Notes: generated by a model not told the origin, from the letters alone. A stretch of 11,004 nt of DNA from Candidatus Melainabacteria bacterium (GCA_028817775.1 JAPPOW010000114.1:1-11004), one strand, 5' to 3'; positions 1-7,671 are shown, counted from the stretch's first letter. Numbers and translations: made by a program.

Positions 1-3000
1 TTGTAGGGCTAAACTTCAATCAAGACAATAGAACGGAAATTCTAGCTAGAGGTTTGGATATTAGTGCCGATCCAGCAGAGCTGCAAGCCTATAGAGAAAG
101 TTTAGGATCTACAATTCAAACTGCTCAAGCCAGCTTAGATAGAGCAAGCACTGTGCAAGAACGCAATAGACTAGCAAGACAGTTTGAACTACACGATCAA
201 TTGACTCAAGCCCTGGATCAAGGTGACTATCAAGCTGCACTTGCTGTAATCACCGATGAGCATGGTGATAGCATCAATCCTCTAGACCCACCAGGAGCTA
301 ATAAACCAGCTCCTCAAGGTATTGCAACTAGAGCTCTGAGCCAAACAACTGTCGAGAGAGCAAGGACTCAAATAGCAGAACTAGAATCAGAATTAGAAAG
401 CAGCCGAGATTTACTCATAACAAAAAACAAAACTGAACTAGAAAGGCAGGCTGTGCATCAGCGCGAACTAGCAGCGATAGATCAAAGAATTGAAAACATT
501 GAAGCAAGAGCAATACCAAGGGTTGATGTTGGATTTAAAATCCCTAGACATGTACCAGATCCTCAAGCCATAGAAGCAAGAGACAAAGATTTAATTGCTG
601 CCCAAAAACAAAGAACTGAACTTCTTGCCAAAAGAGAAACTGAGTTAGAAGAAGAGCGCAAAAGCAGAGCAGAGCTTCTTAGTGAAAGAACAGATAGTCT
701 TGTAAGAATCGAGCAAGCAAGAGAGTTAATGTCCAAGGGGGACTACGCTGCTGCCCTTCAAGTTATCAATGGTCAAGCAGAGCAAAGAAGCGAAGATTTT
801 AGTTTGGCTTTAGATATAGAAGATAGAACTGGTTTCCCTGATAGAAGCAAATTAAGGGCTGAAGCTAGAGCAGCTCACGAGCACAGAGACGATGTCAACG
901 CAGTTCTTGCACTGAGCCAAGAACAATTAAGAGTAAGTCAAGCTAGATTAGAAGCACTTAGAGATGATATCACCAACCCTCAAACTCCTGAAGCAATCAG
1001 AGCAGCAAGATTAGCTCAATATGAAACTCTAAGCATAGAAACTCAAGCTCAAGCAAGAGCATTAGATCAAAGCTTGCAATATCAAACTCGGCTTACTGAA
1101 CTTGTTGAAAGCGGGCAATACGATGAAGTTATTAAACTCAAGAATGGTGAAACAAGCTTTGAGACTCAAGCTAAGTATGGTGAAGGAGCAGAACAACTTT
1201 ATCAAAGAGCAAGCGGCACTGAGCTTAGACTCACAAGACGGGAAGCCGAAGTAGAAGCAAGAAGATTACATAATGAAAGTATAGCTTTCGGTGAAGAATT
1301 AGCAGCAATGGAAACTGCCTGGAATAAACAAGGCAGGGCTTCACTTGCAGATGCTAAAGCATTCTCTGAATTTTCGTATTTTGGCAGACATGTAAGAACA
1401 GTAGCTCTAAAAGATTTCAATGCAGAGTTTGATGCAGCTAGCAGATTTAGAAAGGGACACCTGGGATTACAAAGAGCTAGAGAAACAGCTAGAGCTCAAC
1501 TTGCTGCTGGTGAATACCACCAAGCAAGAGAAACGATGCGAGAAGCAATGAGAACAGCTGTCTTTGGCAAAGAAGATGCAAGGGCAGAACTTGGCAAACA
1601 CTATAGCTTTACAGCAGGAGAAGCTGAGGAAAGAATCAATGCTAGTTTTGAATCTGCCAAAAATACCATTGTTAGTACCGGTACAGCAGTGCTAGTTATG
1701 GGCTCTGGTGGAGCTGCCTTGCCTTTACTAATGGCAGGCGGTGTTGGTATGGGCTCTGGTTATGCCATGGATCTTGGTTATGCTTATGGCGACAAAAAAG
1801 ATCTTGATAAAGCAATTGATTACGCTAATTCAAAAATTGGACAGAATGCCAAAACAGTTGGCATGGCCGCTCTAAGCTCAGTCTTTGGCATGGGTTCAAG
1901 TAAACTAGCGGGAACTATACTCAAAAGTCCATGGGCTAAAGCTGCACTGAGCCGTTTTGCTCCTAAGACCCAGGATTTATTAGCCAAAGGCATTGCTGGT
2001 TATAGCGCGGGTACTGGTGGTGCCTTGCCTGGAGTCGTAGAAGATCTAGCTAGTAGAGTTTCAGAAAGAGTTGAATTGACAGAAAGTCTTAAAGCAAGAG
2101 GCTACAGCCAAGAAGCAATAGAGGCTGAACTAAAAAAACATAAGCTTGACAACGAATCATTAGTTGCCATTAGCTTTGCAGGTTTAGGAGGAGGAGGACT
2201 TTCAGGTGCTGTTGGTGGTGCCAACAGCGGAGCTAGCAGATCTATCTCTGAAGCCTTAATTAGAGGCAGTGCTGAAGAATTAGTAGGCTTTGCTCTTGCT
2301 GCAGCAGAAACCTCTGTCAGTGTTGATCCCGAGTCACCAGAATATGTTGACGCTCTACTCAATAATGCTGCTGGTGCAGCACTCAATAGAGCACTTGGTG
2401 CTTCAGCAGCACGTGACTTGGATCAAAGCAAGCCAGAAATCAAAATTGAAATCGATGAAAGTTTAGACCCTGACACACCTGCTCAAACCAGAATCGAAGT
2501 TGACGCTGATGGTAAGGAAAGAGCTGTAGTTGCTATGCACCCTAGTTATAGACAAAGATTAATTGATTCTGACCCAGCAGCCTTGCAAGGTATATCAGCA
2601 GACCTGCAAAGAGCAATAGATCAAAGCCGCTCTCAAAGAGCAGAAACAGAGCCTGATAATTTAAGCCCAGAAGAAGCAAGTCTTAGAGCAAGTGAAACTT
2701 TACTTGAAGAAGAATACCACCTGCTGCAAGAAGCTAGAATAGACCCGATCAAACGCAGTTGGACTGGTAGACGCCAAAAAGACCCTAATTCTCCAAATGG
2801 TTATAGAACCATGTCAGAAGCTGAATATAGTTCAAGACGTTCACTTGGAGAATTTGAAGCTGAGCAATACGGACAAGTCAAAGCAAGAGAAACTCTACTC
2901 GCTGATGCAAGAGCACGCGGGGACCAGCAAGCTATAACAAGATTAGAAAGCGAAATTGCTGAGACCAGAAAAACTTACGATGACAGAAGGACCATACTAC

Positions 3001-5945
3001 AAGACCATATCAATAACGGACGGTGGGAAGCAGCAATGAGTTTTGCTAAAAGCAATGGTATTACAGAAGCTGATCTACAGAACTACAGAGCTGATTATGA
3101 ACACAATGCAAAAGCTGATCGAGATGGTTTAAGACAAACTAGCAATAACTCTTCTTCTGGAGAAACAGCCAAACTTAAAGCAGACCTAGGATCTTTCCTG
3201 AGAACTCCAAATGGTGACTCAAGCGATTTAGTAGCTAGGCTTAGAGAAATTGATCACTCTGAGCTGAGCGAAACAGAAAGAGCTTACTATGATAGGGCTC
3301 TAGATAGCTTAGAAAGTCAAAGATTGGCAGATCCAGCTCTAGCACAAGAATTGGCTAGATTGGCAAGCAATGGTAATGAGTTAGTAATTCAGGATAGCTT
3401 AGAAAGAACTCTCTTTGCCGGTAAAGACCAAGACCCACGTTTTATTAAAAACTATATTGAAGCTGAACTAAGGCCTCAAATTGAAGCTGGCTATGAACGA
3501 CTAAGAACAAAATTAAGTGATGGTAGCAGTAGAGCTGAGATAGAAGCTGAGATTAGAAATCTTAGAGACTTAATGTTGCCAATCGCTACCTACAATGGTT
3601 CCAATTTATCCCAAAGTGCAGCTAGAGGAGCAGAAGCAGATCAGCCAGTCTTCACTGAATTAGAACAAAACCTGCGTGCGGCAGATTTAGATTCTCTGCT
3701 CAGATCGAGAGAGACTGATGATACTGCGTTTAGAAATGAAGCTAGAAGATACCTTAACGAGAGAGACTCCCAAAGACCGGTTCTAGCACTTGAAGCCAAC
3801 AATGCTAGAGATATTTCTAAGTTAGAAGAGTATATCGATGATTACATTGAAGAATACAATGATCCAACTGAAGATGCCGAAGAAATTGGGGCTATGCTCT
3901 CAACTATTGATAGAGAGAGTCTTAGCCCAGAAGAAAGTGCCAGTATCTCTGCTGTTCTAACAAGAGCTAGAGACAAAGGAATGAATCTTCCTGCAATTGC
4001 TGATGATTTTATAGCAAGTGATAGTTCAACAATAAGACAAAGAAGCAATCACAGTAATAGTGACGAAGTGGCTATTAGAGCTTCGATCCATGCTGGCTCT
4101 AGAAAAATTGAAGTCGATCCAGACTACCAAGCAAGCTCTCATAATGAAAGAATTGCAACTGCTTTATTAGCTGAAGCTGAAGCTGCTTTATTAGATGGAA
4201 CTGAAACTTCTGGATTGCCTACAAGTGATGAAATCGCCATACTCAGAGAAGATATAAAGCTTGGAGATCCTGAAGCAGTAATTGAATTTGCAAAAACTCA
4301 TCCAGAGCTTGGTCCTAGCTTAGTTGATATACAAGTCACTGAGACTATGAGACGAGCAGAACAAAGAGCTGCTAGAAACAACCACAATTTAACAGTAATA
4401 ACTGACGATCCAGAAGTAATAACCAGTGATTCACTACCAGAAGGAGTGATGGCTCAAACCGAAACCACAGTCCATCCTGATGGTACTAGAGAAACCAGAA
4501 TCAAATTTGCAGCAGGACTTGAGGAAGCTGCTCGTAGAGGTGAGCGAGAAGCACTAGAAATTTACCTAGAAGAAATGAATCGTCATGCTTCAGCAACCCT
4601 CTTGGATCCAAGTTCAATGTCAGAAGCAGAATATACTGCAGCTAGAGCCTTTGAAGAACTTGGTGCTGAAGTAGAAGCCAAACGGGAAGCGGCAGAAGCT
4701 ACAGGTGGCAAGTTAGGCGCTATTGAAGATGGGGTCTATAAAGAAGCACTGGGCAGATTGGCTCCCGCGATATCGGGAGACCCAGCTACAAGAGAAGCAA
4801 GATCTCAAGCTGCACTTGATGCAATCCAGACTGAAGCTGAGTTAAGAATAGGTTCTGAACCATTGATTACTGAACCGGACCTACAAAACTATAGAGCTGA
4901 TTACGAACACAATAGCAAGACTGGTGAAACAAGACAAACTAGCAACTCTACCGTACTTGGTAAAAAAGCTAGAGAAAGTATGCTCCGCGACCTTGAAGAA
5001 TGGGGTAGTCCTAATGGGCCTCACCGTACAGATGAATCAATCAGAAAATTTGAGGCAGCCTATGCAGATGGAATCGAAGGTACAGACGAAATCCTTAAAG
5101 GTGCTCATGAAGCTGAAACCCCTGGTAAAAGACAAGGTTTTTATGGGGAAGCTGCAAACAATGACACTATTAGTAAAGCCATGAAAAAATATGGTGTTGA
5201 TCCTAGTGAGGGCATAAGAACTTCCCTTAGACACGTAGAAGGCAAGGCTCAACTCGTTGATCATTTAGGGCGAGCAATCGATATTCCTAAAGAAGGGGAC
5301 GCGGAGGCCATGCAAAAATTTAATCAAGCTGGTTACACAATTGATGGACGTGGGGCACTATTTTATACCGGAGGTGGCCGAAGAAGGCCTATAAAAGATG
5401 GGGCTAGCAAAGGTGGAGACGACAAAAAACAAGTCTTTGTGAGAAACGGTAGATTAGTCAACGGAAATGGTGATCCTGTGATGATTGTAGCTACAAAGCG
5501 AGAGTATGGTATGTCACATGCTGCTAGGGAAATTGATACAGCAGTTGATGCAGAGCTTCGAGCTGGAGATAAAACTGTTCGTTTGCAAAGGTATTTTGAA
5601 CACAAACTAAGACCTGCAACACTGGTGAACAAGGTTTTCGGTATGCCAAATGAACCCAGAGATCACGGTGATGGTGGTGCTCAACTAAGGAGTTTAATCG
5701 CTCTCAGTCACGCCCATGGTTCAAATCCTAGTATAATGATTAGCGCCGAAACCAGTGCATTATACGCAGATGATGCTAGCTCATTCAGACGGTTTGGTGA
5801 AGCTTTGGCAACTACCTTACCTATGTACCAAGAAGCTAAGGCTGCAGGTATAGTATTACCAAAATTAGTGGTATATGATGAAAACATGAAGCCAATTATG
5901 CAAGTGGATGCAAGCGGCGTATCACTGCCAGGAGATAAAAAATAA
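1..5945 (+). CDS. giant cysteine-free helical repeat protein, 5'-partial, possible secreted effector or toxin
   Basis: The frame is open from base 3 to the stop at 5943-5945. A TTG at 54 would give 1963 residues, but codons before it (read as VGLNFNQDNRTEILARG) are also open and similar in composition, and no ribosome site precedes 54, so the gene probably starts outside the window. Numbering here counts from base 54. Residues 1-530 are charged, Gln/Glu/Arg/Ala-rich and probably coiled-coil, with TPR-like motifs at about 54, 225, 350 and 483 (G-D/Q/E-Y-x-x-A type). Residues about 540-740 are Gly/Ala-rich and hydrophobic. Residues about 790-1640 are helical with a duplicated segment. Residues about 1640-1963 look like a separate globular domain. 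There is no cysteine in the whole translation. No signal peptide can be judged because the N-terminus is missing. Size, lack of cysteine, hydrophobic middle, distinct C-terminus and a tightly linked small gene fit a secreted effector or polymorphic-toxin-like protein, but this is inference and I recognise no family. A structural or cell-surface repeat protein is the main alternative. Confidence 0.9.
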   Translation, partial: VGLNFNQDNRTEILARGLDISADPAELQAYRESLGSTIQTAQASLDRASTVQERNRLARQFELHDQLTQALDQGDYQAALAVITDEHGDSINPLDPPGANKPAPQGIATRALSQTTVERARTQIAELESELESSRDLLITKNKTELERQAVHQRELAAIDQRIENIEARAIPRVDVGFKIPRHVPDPQAIEARDKDLIAAQKQRTELLAKRETELEEERKSRAELLSERTDSLVRIEQARELMSKGDYAAALQVINGQAEQRSEDFSLALDIEDRTGFPDRSKLRAEARAAHEHRDDVNAVLALSQEQLRVSQARLEALRDDITNPQTPEAIRAARLAQYETLSIETQAQARALDQSLQYQTRLTELVESGQYDEVIKLKNGETSFETQAKYGEGAEQLYQRASGTELRLTRREAEVEARRLHNESIAFGEELAAMETAWNKQGRASLADAKAFSEFSYFGRHVRTVALKDFNAEFDAASRFRKGHLGLQRARETARAQLAAGEYHQARETMREAMRTAVFGKEDARAELGKHYSFTAGEAEERINASFESAKNTIVSTGTAVLVMGSGGAALPLLMAGGVGMGSGYAMDLGYAYGDKKDLDKAIDYANSKIGQNAKTVGMAALSSVFGMGSSKLAGTILKSPWAKAALSRFAPKTQDLLAKGIAGYSAGTGGALPGVVEDLASRVSERVELTESLKARGYSQEAIEAELKKHKLDNESLVAISFAGLGGGGLSGAVGGANSGASRSISEALIRGSAEELVGFALAAAETSVSVDPESPEYVDALLNNAAGAALNRALGASAARDLDQSKPEIKIEIDESLDPDTPAQTRIEVDADGKERAVVAMHPSYRQRLIDSDPAALQGISADLQRAIDQSRSQRAETEPDNLSPEEASLRASETLLEEEYHLLQEARIDPIKRSWTGRRQKDPNSPNGYRTMSEAEYSSRRSLGEFEAEQYGQVKARETLLADARARGDQQAITRLESEIAETRKTYDDRRTILQDHINNGRWEAAMSFAKSNGITEADLQNYRADYEHNAKADRDGLRQTSNNSSSGETAKLKADLGSFLRTPNGDSSDLVARLREIDHSELSETERAYYDRALDSLESQRLADPALAQELARLASNGNELVIQDSLERTLFAGKDQDPRFIKNYIEAELRPQIEAGYERLRTKLSDGSSRAEIEAEIRNLRDLMLPIATYNGSNLSQSAARGAEADQPVFTELEQNLRAADLDSLLRSRETDDTAFRNEARRYLNERDSQRPVLALEANNARDISKLEEYIDDYIEEYNDPTEDAEEIGAMLSTIDRESLSPEESASISAVLTRARDKGMNLPAIADDFIASDSSTIRQRSNHSNSDEVAIRASIHAGSRKIEVDPDYQASSHNERIATALLAEAEAALLDGTETSGLPTSDEIAILREDIKLGDPEAVIEFAKTHPELGPSLVDIQVTETMRRAEQRAARNNHNLTVITDDPEVITSDSLPEGVMAQTETTVHPDGTRETRIKFAAGLEEAARRGEREALEIYLEEMNRHASATLLDPSSMSEAEYTAARAFEELGAEVEAKREAAEATGGKLGAIEDGVYKEALGRLAPAISGDPATREARSQAALDAIQTEAELRIGSEPLITEPDLQNYRADYEHNSKTGETRQTSNSTVLGKKARESMLRDLEEWGSPNGPHRTDESIRKFEAAYADGIEGTDEILKGAHEAETPGKRQGFYGEAANNDTISKAMKKYGVDPSEGIRTSLRHVEGKAQLVDHLGRAIDIPKEGDAEAMQKFNQAGYTIDGRGALFYTGGGRRRPIKDGASKGGDDKKQVFVRNGRLVNGNGDPVMIVATKREYGMSHAAREIDTAVDAELRAGDKTVRLQRYFEHKLRPATLVNKVFGMPNEPRDHGDGGAQLRSLIALSHAHGSNPSIMISAETSALYADDASSFRRFGEALATTLPMYQEAKAAGIVLPKLVVYDENMKPIMQVDASGVSLPGDKK
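1671..2328 (+). other. Gly/Ala-rich hydrophobic zone inside the giant protein
   Basis: Residues about 540-758 contain several hydrophobic Gly/Ala runs: around 540-575 (TAVLVMGSGGAALPLLMAGG and on), 598-623, 645-666, 703-727 (SFAGLGGGGLSGAVGG) and 738-752. Short charged helices separate them. The rest of the protein is strongly charged, so this is a clear change of composition. Glycine-zipper-like hydrophobic stretches of this kind occur in membrane-inserting and translocation regions of large toxins and effectors, placed before the C-terminal active domain. The assignment here is by analogy only. Confidence 0.5.
2811..3146 (+). repeat. internal duplication of giant protein, copy 1
   Basis: Residues 920-1031. 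The copy begins MSEAEYSSRRSLGEFEAE and ends ITEADLQNYRADYEHNAK...RQTSN. The two anchor motifs start at residues 920 and 1006, 86 residues apart. The middle is helical and diverged from the second copy. A TPR-like NNGRWEAAM motif lies at about 987-995. Confidence 0.8.
4617..4946 (+). repeat. internal duplication of giant protein, copy 2
   Basis: Residues 1522-1631. The copy begins MSEAEYTAARAFEELGAE and ends ITEPDLQNYRADYEHNSK...RQTSN. The anchors start at 1522 and 1608, again 86 residues apart, each exactly 602 residues after its partner in copy 1. In the 12 codons DLQNYRADYEHN the copies differ at four bases (GAT/GAC, CAG/CAA, TAC/TAT, TAT/TAC), all silent. The C-terminal domain follows this copy directly. 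Confidence 0.8.
4959..5945 (+). other. distinct C-terminal domain of the giant protein
   Basis: Residues about 1636-1963 differ from the rest: fewer Glu/Arg/Ala heptads, more Gly, Asp, Lys, Phe, Tyr and His, and alternating strand and helix patterns (for example KQVFVRNGRLVNGNGDPVMI, then a helix, then KLVVYDENMKPIMQVD near the end). Polar residues that could form an active site include H in YGMSHAAREID, H in RYFEHKLRP, and H/D in PRDHGDGG and ALSHAHGS. I do not recognise a known nuclease, ADP-ribosyltransferase, deaminase or protease signature. The position suggests the functional payload of the protein, by inference. Confidence 0.45.
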
Positions 5946-5947
5946 CA

Positions 5948-6622
5948 ATGCCAGAAACTATCAATAGAGAATATAGACTTTTTACAAGCCCTGCTCCATC
6001 TACAAGCAAGCCAAAACCTGCCGAAGCAAAGAAGGAACCAAATAAGCTAGATGGCCTCGCTAGAGAGTACAGCAGCTCTATCCCAGCCATATTAATGAAC
6101 CTAGCAAACTCAGACTTTGAACTTAAATTTGTCGACAACAGAATTTCTACTGATTCTGGTATTAGTTTGGGTTATATAGAAATCAGGGAAAAAAATGGTA
6201 TTTATGACGGTATTGACGAGGATCCTTTGGATCGCATATCCGTTAGGATAGAGCAACATGATAATGAAAATGTTGTCGTTCTTTATTCTCTTCTTGGTTC
6301 TATGCATTATAAAGCACCAGATGATACAGCTAAGAATAATGATGCAAAAAAAAGAAATGAGAACTTAAGAAAACTAATATGTTCAATTTTTGATAGATTC
6401 AACGCTGATGTCCTAGTAACCACAGACAACTTGGATGCTAATCCACCCAATTCTCTTCGAGCCGCTGTGGAAAGAATAAAAGCATTCCCTGTCTTTACAA
6501 TATTTAGCCGCAGGTTCTGGGCTTCAAAGACAGAAGACCTTTATCTATCTGTATTTGGTAGAAATCTGGGCAAAGACGAGTTTGGCAATATAACAGCAAG
6601 ACCACACAAAAGTATTGGCTAA
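5948..6622 (+). CDS. hypothetical 224-aa protein, partner of the giant protein
   Basis: The ATG lies 2 nt after the stop of the giant gene, so the two are almost certainly co-transcribed and probably translationally coupled. An AGGAG at 5930-5934 lies inside the end of the upstream gene, 13 nt from the ATG, longer than usual. Residues 12-33 are Pro/Ser/Lys/Ala-rich and probably disordered. From about residue 38 the protein looks like a mixed alpha/beta cytosolic domain (helix 38-54, strands near 58-61, 73-80, 97-103 and 108-113, and helices near 130-152 and 169-179). It has one cysteine (C145) and no signal peptide or membrane segment. I recognise no family. A small soluble gene directly behind a very large protein would fit an immunity protein or a dedicated chaperone. 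It converges with gmk, with 8 nt between the stop codons. Confidence 0.85.
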   Translation: MPETINREYRLFTSPAPSTSKPKPAEAKKEPNKLDGLAREYSSSIPAILMNLANSDFELKFVDNRISTDSGISLGYIEIREKNGIYDGIDEDPLDRISVRIEQHDNENVVVLYSLLGSMHYKAPDDTAKNNDAKKRNENLRKLICSIFDRFNADVLVTTDNLDANPPNSLRAAVERIKAFPVFTIFSRRFWASKTEDLYLSVFGRNLGKDEFGNITARPHKSIG

Positions 6623-6636
6623 TCCCCTATTTAGCC
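6617..6636. terminator. weak hairpin spanning two convergent stop codons
   Basis: GGCTAA at 6617-6622 and TTAGCC at 6631-6636 form a 6-bp stem with an 8-nt loop. The stop codons of the 224-aa gene and of gmk lie in the two arms. The plus strand continues with a short pyrimidine run (TTTCCTT). It could end transcription in both directions, but the stem is short and neither side has a strong T tract. Confidence 0.25.
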
Positions 6637-7191
6637 TTTCCTTGCCCCTAGAATCAAAGTTTTAAGCTTCCTAACAGCAAGAGAAACATCATCATTAACA
6701 ACAGTATGTTTAAACTGACCAGTAAACTTCATCTCCTCACTAGCTTTAGCTAGGCGCTCCTGCAGCACTTCTTCAGACTCAGTGCCGCGTTTACGCAAGC
6801 GGCGCTCCAGTTCCTCAAGTGAAGGAGGAATCAAAAATATAGACAGTGCTTCAGGACACTTCTGCATCACCTGAATTGCTCCCTGGACCTCAATCTCCAA
6901 GAATACATCCTTGCCAGAAGCCAAGGTATCGTCTACAAAGTTACGTGGCGTGCCATAGTAATTACCGACAAATTCAGCATGCTCCAAAAAAGCATCTGCT
7001 TTGATCATTGTTTCAAACTCATCTCGAGATTTAAAGAAGTAATTGACCCCATCTTTCTCACCAGGACGAATTTCTCTAGTAGTGCAACTAATAGAGAACT
7101 CTATATCCTCAAGCTCTTGAAACAATTGATTGACTATAGTGCCCTTGCCTACGCCTGAAGGACCAGTGAATATAATGAGGTTATTTTTCAT
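6631..7191 (-). CDS. gmk: guanylate kinase
   Basis: ATP-dependent phosphorylation of GMP to GDP in the cytosol, an essential purine nucleotide step. The protein has 186 residues, slightly shorter than the usual 190-210 but complete. The Walker A loop GPSGVGKG is at residues 10-17. The GMP-binding region is recognisable: S35, R39 and R42 in SISCTTREIRPGEKDGVNYFF, Y51, E70, and YYGTP at 78-82. The LEIEVQGA strand at 98-105 matches the family (L-D/E-I-D/E-x-Q-G-A). The lid region carries RRLRKRGTES near 129-138. The ATG overlaps the end of the upstream nfeD-like gene by 11 nt and has no clear Shine-Dalgarno sequence, so translation is probably coupled to that gene. Confidence 0.97.
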   Translation of the reverse strand: MKNNLIIFTGPSGVGKGTIVNQLFQELEDIEFSISCTTREIRPGEKDGVNYFFKSRDEFETMIKADAFLEHAEFVGNYYGTPRNFVDDTLASGKDVFLEIEVQGAIQVMQKCPEALSIFLIPPSLEELERRLRKRGTESEEVLQERLAKASEEMKFTGQFKHTVVNDDVSLAVRKLKTLILGARKG

Positions 7192-7636
7192 TGACTATTA
7201 AATGATTACCGTCGATTTTTTCAATAACTACAGTAGCGCCCTGTCCAATCTCAGCGTCAGAGCTTGGTTTAGCAAGCCATGTCTCATCGTAATCTAATAG
7301 TTTAACCAAACCTGGTTCAGTCTTTGATATTGGCTTAAAAACCATTGCTTCTCTACCAATCAGTTTCTCTGAATACGAACCATATTGCTGCGGATCCATT
7401 TCGGCTGGAATCTTCACTACTGATTTAAGAAATGGTCTCACTGTAAACAAGAAGAACACGCTCAAACCAAGATCAATAGCAAGATCAGCCTTTAGACCCA
7501 ATTGCCAGATATGTTCAATCCCCCCAGTGATTGCAGTAGCTAAAGCAAAACAAATAAACAAAAATGTGCCTGGGCTAAAGGCTTCCGCAAGCAGCAATAA
7601 ACCAGCAATTACATAATGTACTAGGTGCAAAGGCAT
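7181..7636 (-). CDS. NfeD-like membrane protein
   Basis: The protein has 151 residues, with three hydrophobic segments at about 5-19, 23-40 and 49-66 followed by a soluble C-terminal domain at about 91-149. That domain fits the NfeD OB-fold: LIGREAMVF, then GLVKL...ETWLAKPSS, then GQGATVVIEKIDGNHLIV. This is the short NfeD type without the N-terminal ClpP-like protease domain. NfeD proteins usually work at the membrane with SPFH/stomatin partners, and the genes are normally side by side. Here the SPFH gene lies about 0.7 kb upstream on the same strand, with two small opposite-strand genes between. It is the first gene of an operon with gmk. An extended -10 box lies 6 nt before the ATG with no ribosome site, so the mRNA is probably leaderless. 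Confidence 0.88.
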   Translation of the reverse strand: MPLHLVHYVIAGLLLLAEAFSPGTFLFICFALATAITGGIEHIWQLGLKADLAIDLGLSVFFLFTVRPFLKSVVKIPAEMDPQQYGSYSEKLIGREAMVFKPISKTEPGLVKLLDYDETWLAKPSSDAEIGQGATVVIEKIDGNHLIVNEK

Positions 7637-7642
7637 AAAACA

Positions 7643-7651
7643 ATCATATCA
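7643..7651 (-). promoter_or_regulatory. extended -10 promoter of nfeD-gmk, probably leaderless
   Basis: On the minus strand this reads TGA-TATGAT, the TGn extended -10 form, followed by TGTTTT and the ATG at 7636. With the usual 6-7 nt from -10 to the start site, transcription would begin at or next to the A of the ATG. No good -35 hexamer is seen at 16-18 bp, and no Shine-Dalgarno sequence is present. Confidence 0.55.
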
Positions 7652-7654
7652 GTA

Positions 7655-7671
7655 CAGAGGACAAATGACCC
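7655..7671 (+). repeat. 17-bp direct repeat, copy A
   Basis: CAGAGGACAAATGACCC. It matches copy B at 7905-7921 (CAGAGGTTAAATGACCC) at 15 of 17 positions in the same orientation, 250 bp apart. Both copies are followed by pyrimidine-rich sequence and then TTAAG. Copy A sits just upstream of the nfeD -10 box, in its spacer and -35 region. Confidence 0.6.

Noticed and set aside
54..56. TTG at 54 as the true start of the giant gene
   Set aside because: The frame is open upstream with similar composition and no Shine-Dalgarno sequence precedes the TTG; the window simply begins inside the gene.
2811..4946. Possible CRISPR-like or DNA-level tandem repeat in the giant gene
   Set aside because: The repetition is at the protein level with silent base differences, and only two copies exist 1.8 kb apart.
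4924..5184. 86-codon plus-strand frame overlapping the giant gene, considered as a possible frameshift product
   Set aside because: The main frame is continuous and keeps consistent composition through this region; the other frame is Lys/Gln/Leu-rich low-complexity sequence with no ribosome site.
5896..6307. Minus-strand frames (5896-6138 and 6110-6307) opposite the 224-aa gene, one looking hydrophobic
   Set aside because: They overlap a plus-strand gene placed tightly behind the giant gene, have no start signals, and lie antisense to it; they are best read as shadows.
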